A DNA stretch of 64,000 nucleotides from positions 62,001 through 126,000 of the forward strand of contig NZ_AJLN01000145.1 in assembly GCF_000317285.1 (NCBI RefSeq), read 5' to 3'. Each line of letters opens with the position of its first letter. The first letter of the stretch is position 1. The DNA is from Chlorogloeopsis fritschii PCC 6912 (GTDB lineage: Bacteria > Cyanobacteriota > Cyanobacteriia > Cyanobacteriales > Nostocaceae). The notes beneath the pieces were generated by a model, which was not told where the DNA came from, did not search any database, and saw nothing but the letters and a program-made list of their open reading frames with translations. Both the position numbers and the translations under genes were made by a program. This document shows positions 61,415-64,000 of this stretch, piece by piece.

Positions 61415-63025
61415 CTATTCTTTAGGAACCTGTGCTGTTTGCAAAGTATTTACAAGTTGATTGAGAGCAAACTGTAATTGTATGCCTGGATCGACTGCTA
61501 CCCATCCTTGGGGTGTGAGTTGACGCACTTCAAAATGTAGGTGGGGGCCTGTAGAATTTCCTGTACTACCTACCCTTCCAATTACAGTTCCCTGTTCTAC
61601 CCTTTGTCCGGGTTGAACAAAGATTTCTGACATATGACCGTAGAGTGTTTGTTGAGCGTTATTGTGGCTCATGACAACGGTTAAGCCATAACCACCCTGC
61701 CAGCCAGCAGCTTCTACTTGACCGGAGTATGCCGCTAAAATGGGTGTTCCCATCGCTGCGCCTATGTCCATACCAGCATGGAAACGGCGATCGCCACTAA
61801 TGGGATGAGTTCGCCAACCAAATAATGACGTAATTGGTGCAGGAACACTAAGGGGGAATATTAATCCTGTGGGATTATAAGCGATGCCACGACCGTAAAT
61901 ACCAGTAAAGGCAATACGTGGCAGTGTCGTTGCCAAGGGGATGTTATAAGCTACCATGCTGGGGCGTGGTGCAATATTCTCAGCTGTAAGTGGTGCTGGC
62001 AAAGCACCCCCACTCGGTGCAATGGGAACAGAACTAACTGTCGTGGTAGGAGTAAAATCGCTAGGATTGGGAATAAAGCGATTCGATTGATAAACATTCT
62101 TGCCAGCATTAGCAGGAACTGTTTGGTTAGAACGCCATCCAGTATTAGTAACCAGCTTAGAAATTACCCGTGGAGCACGCAATCCTCTGTTGTTGGCATC
62201 AGTAGCAACAACCCGCTGTACTGCAGGAACCGCTGCTATGCGAGTGTTTTGGCTTTTGTTTAACCAGGCGGGCGTGGCTTTTTTGGCATTGGCAACAGAA
62301 GTACCTGGTGCTTTGGCGCAATTAAGACTAGAAATTCCTCTTGCTAAGACGGCTTGACAACCACTTGCACGTTCTATAACTACTACGCTACTAGGTGCGT
62401 CGTATTTAGAAGTAGTATTTCGATTGTAATCAGTGGGGTCGATGTAAGCGTTATTGTAATCCTTAGGTTTCCCTGTCGCCCAACTGGCGATGTTTGGAGA
62501 GTTATTTGAGGGTTGGCTAACTGTTGGCAGTTGTTTGGGTATAGAACGAGGTGCAACAGGAGCAGCAAACTCTACTTTGGGCTTTTGCTCTCGGACAACT
62601 GGAGTAGTCTTGAGTGTTGGAATTGTTACTTTTGTTGCAGGTTGGGAAACTGTTACTCCAGTTTTGAATGTTCTCACACCAACTCTAGACTCTGTTTTGA
62701 CTGTTGCGGTTGGCTGAGAAATCTCTGTTTTCTTCAGTTTTTGTTTAAGTCTGGTTCGGCGTTGGGAAAATTCTGGCTGTGGTTTAGCTGATTCTGAAGC
62801 TATGAATGTTTGTTCAACTGTATCTTGATTGACGATATTTCCCGCTGCTGGTTGAGAATTTTCAACTGTAGGCACAATATTGTCAATAGCTGAGTCGGTT
62901 TGAGCAAATGCCAAACCACTACTGACAAGGCTGAAGCTCCCAACCAAACAGAGACTCTGGGCTGGCAGGGTGCGCTGCCATAAGTGGTGCAAGCGATTGG
63001 GGGCAGAGTTATGACGCTGCTTCAT
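61415..63025 (-). CDS. M23-family (LytM-type) peptidoglycan endopeptidase
   Basis: 536 residues. A signal peptide ends near LAFAQT. A long Pro/Thr/Val-rich linker without known domains fills residues about 45-385. The C-terminal M23 domain (about 390-520) has GDRRFHAGMDIGAAMGTPIL with the first zinc His and Asp, and HMSEIFVQPGQRVEQGTVIG, then GNSTGPHLHFEVRQ with HLH. M23 enzymes cut peptide cross-links in the wall, while some activate amidases; all expected ligands are present, so it should be active in the periplasm. The stop codon is formed at the edge of a heptamer repeat, so the last residues may have drifted. Confidence 0.92.
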   Translation of the reverse strand: MKQRHNSAPNRLHHLWQRTLPAQSLCLVGSFSLVSSGLAFAQTDSAIDNIVPTVENSQPAAGNIVNQDTVEQTFIASESAKPQPEFSQRRTRLKQKLKKTEISQPTATVKTESRVGVRTFKTGVTVSQPATKVTIPTLKTTPVVREQKPKVEFAAPVAPRSIPKQLPTVSQPSNNSPNIASWATGKPKDYNNAYIDPTDYNRNTTSKYDAPSSVVVIERASGCQAVLARGISSLNCAKAPGTSVANAKKATPAWLNKSQNTRIAAVPAVQRVVATDANNRGLRAPRVISKLVTNTGWRSNQTVPANAGKNVYQSNRFIPNPSDFTPTTTVSSVPIAPSGGALPAPLTAENIAPRPSMVAYNIPLATTLPRIAFTGIYGRGIAYNPTGLIFPLSVPAPITSLFGWRTHPISGDRRFHAGMDIGAAMGTPILAAYSGQVEAAGWQGGYGLTVVMSHNNAQQTLYGHMSEIFVQPGQRVEQGTVIGRVGSTGNSTGPHLHFEVRQLTPQGWVAVDPGIQLQFALNQLVNTLQTAQVPKE

Positions 63026-63114
63026 GGGTTCTCTGATGTTGTGTGTAGTTAGCCTAAAAAGATCATCTCAGTATTTTCTTAGCCCAAATTTAAAATTTTG
63101 GACAAGCTAGACAA

Positions 63115-63954
63115 TTAACCAGATAGTTTGCTATAGCCCAGACTGATTGTACCGGGCTGAAGATAAATTTCTGGTGTTATTTCTGTTAGAGATTCAGATG
63201 TTTGCAAACGGACACGAAGTTCCCCGGTAGATTTTACACCAACAACAGTGCCAGCTAAATCATTAATGCAAACGCGATCGCCCACATTTGCAAGTAACTC
63301 TAAATAGCGAGCCAATAATATATTGACTCCTTCTTCAAAAAGGCACTGTATACCACATTCTATTCCCAATAAAACTTTAGCAGCGAGCATTTCCAGACTG
63401 GAAATTGGTTTGGGATCTTTGGCAGCTTGCCACATTTCCAAGTTAATTCCGGTTTCTGGTACTGGATTAGTCCAGTTAATGCCAACGCCTACAATCGCTT
63501 GAGTAATTACTCCTTGGTTGACTTTCGTTTCCGTTAATATACCGCCCAGCTTGCGCTGATTGATGACCAAATCATTAGGCCATTTAATTCCAACATTAAT
63601 ACCAGATTCTCGCAATTGGTAAGATATACCCCAGGCAGTAGCAAAAGTTAATTGATAACTATTACTAGCTTCTATATTGGGAGCTAACAATAACGAAAGA
63701 TACAATCCTCCTGGTGCAGAAACCCACTGCCGCCCCCATTGCCCCCTTCCAGCAGTTTGCTGAGTGGCAATAACTGCACATCCTGGCTGTGCTCCTTCAT
63801 CGAGCAATTTCCAAAGGGTTTGGTTAGTTGAATCTACGGAACTTACCAAATAAAGGCAAAATGGTAAATAAGTATTTTTTCGCCCTGCTCTCAGGGCTGC
63901 TTCTAGCTGTTGCCGATTCAATCCCACAGGGTTTACCCAAATTTGCTTGTTCAA
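63115..63954 (-). CDS. birA: Biotin--[acetyl-CoA-carboxylase] ligase, start uncertain
   Basis: 279 residues in the listed frame. The biotin-protein ligase domain has VSSVDSTNQTLWKLLDEGAQ, AVIATQQTAGRGQWGRQWVS (biotinyl-AMP loop), GIKWPNDLVINQRKLGGILT and VGVGINWTNP, then a small C-terminal SH3-like domain (GDRVCINDLAGTVVGVKSTG). No N-terminal helix-turn-helix is seen, so it is a ligase without repressor function. It attaches biotin to AccB. The frame remains open to the right window edge with no ATG: starts could be TTG 63954, GTG 63927 or a codon beyond the window. Confidence 0.9.
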   Translation of the reverse strand: MNKQIWVNPVGLNRQQLEAALRAGRKNTYLPFCLYLVSSVDSTNQTLWKLLDEGAQPGCAVIATQQTAGRGQWGRQWVSAPGGLYLSLLLAPNIEASNSYQLTFATAWGISYQLRESGINVGIKWPNDLVINQRKLGGILTETKVNQGVITQAIVGVGINWTNPVPETGINLEMWQAAKDPKPISSLEMLAAKVLLGIECGIQCLFEEGVNILLARYLELLANVGDRVCINDLAGTVVGVKSTGELRVRLQTSESLTEITPEIYLQPGTISLGYSKLSG

Positions 63955-64000
63955 GCTAGCATGAATTGATTGCTTTTTGATGTTGTTTTGAGACTTAGTG

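Overview
The window is a stretch of cyanobacterial chromosome, most likely from a filamentous (Nostocales-type) species. The evidence is the frequent octamer GCGATCGC (HIP1), many short tandem heptamer repeats (STRR type) in the spacers, cyanobacterium-typical proteins (FtsH3-type protease, iron-uptake-type porin with an SLH segment, FAAL-ACP, DUF4330, Uma2) and a tRNA-Glu with the G1:U72 pair. No transposase, integrase, phage gene or CRISPR array was found. The content is mostly housekeeping and membrane genes broken up by repeat-rich spacers.

Layout. 1-7.2 kb: a 5'-truncated di-haem cytochrome, a U32 peptidase-family protein carrying in-frame repeat insertions, a hypothetical protein and a TPR protein. 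7.6-13.4 kb: a transketolase-family enzyme, a DeoR regulator, a cytochrome b6-like protein lacking one haem ligand, and a cation/proton antiporter. 13.8-24.9 kb: tRNA-Glu, an SRPBCC protein overlapping a degenerate histidine kinase, a ribbon-helix-helix protein, a structured leader before two small ORFs, tRNA-Arg, conserved cyanobacterial proteins, CutA, DUF4330, an M48 protease and a phosphatase. 25.6-36.2 kb: Uma2, FtsH, a class IV PLP enzyme whose N-terminus is translated repeat DNA, a frameshifted GH63-like glycosidase followed by a GH100 invertase, a predicted lipoprotein methyltransferase and an outer-membrane protein. 36.8-41.2 kb: a three-gene set (SLC13 transporter, atypical sensor kinase, glycerate kinase). 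41.4-51.4 kb: porin, small membrane proteins, TamB, an L,D-transpeptidase and a secreted repeat protein. 51.5-58.1 kb: a relic copy of the 3' end of the cytochrome gene, dGTPase, an NCS2 permease and a KAS III / FAAL-ACP pair. 58.6-64 kb: an aldo/keto reductase with Fe-S clusters, a bifunctional nuclease, riboflavin synthase, an M23 peptidase and biotin ligase.

How genes work together. The GH63 and GH100 enzymes are 5 bases apart on one strand and probably form a sugar-hydrolysis operon. The transporter, sensor and glycerate kinase suggest uptake and phosphorylation of a hydroxy- or dicarboxylate. The KAS III and FAAL-ACP genes suggest a small lipid or polyketide-like pathway of unknown product. 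TamB, the porin, the small outer-membrane protein, M23 and YkuD genes all serve the cell envelope. No single obvious new system dominates. The best candidates are the KAS III/FAAL-ACP pair, the structured leader at 18.1 kb, the b6-like protein with a missing haem ligand, the predicted lipoprotein methyltransferase and the cases of repeat DNA captured into reading frames.
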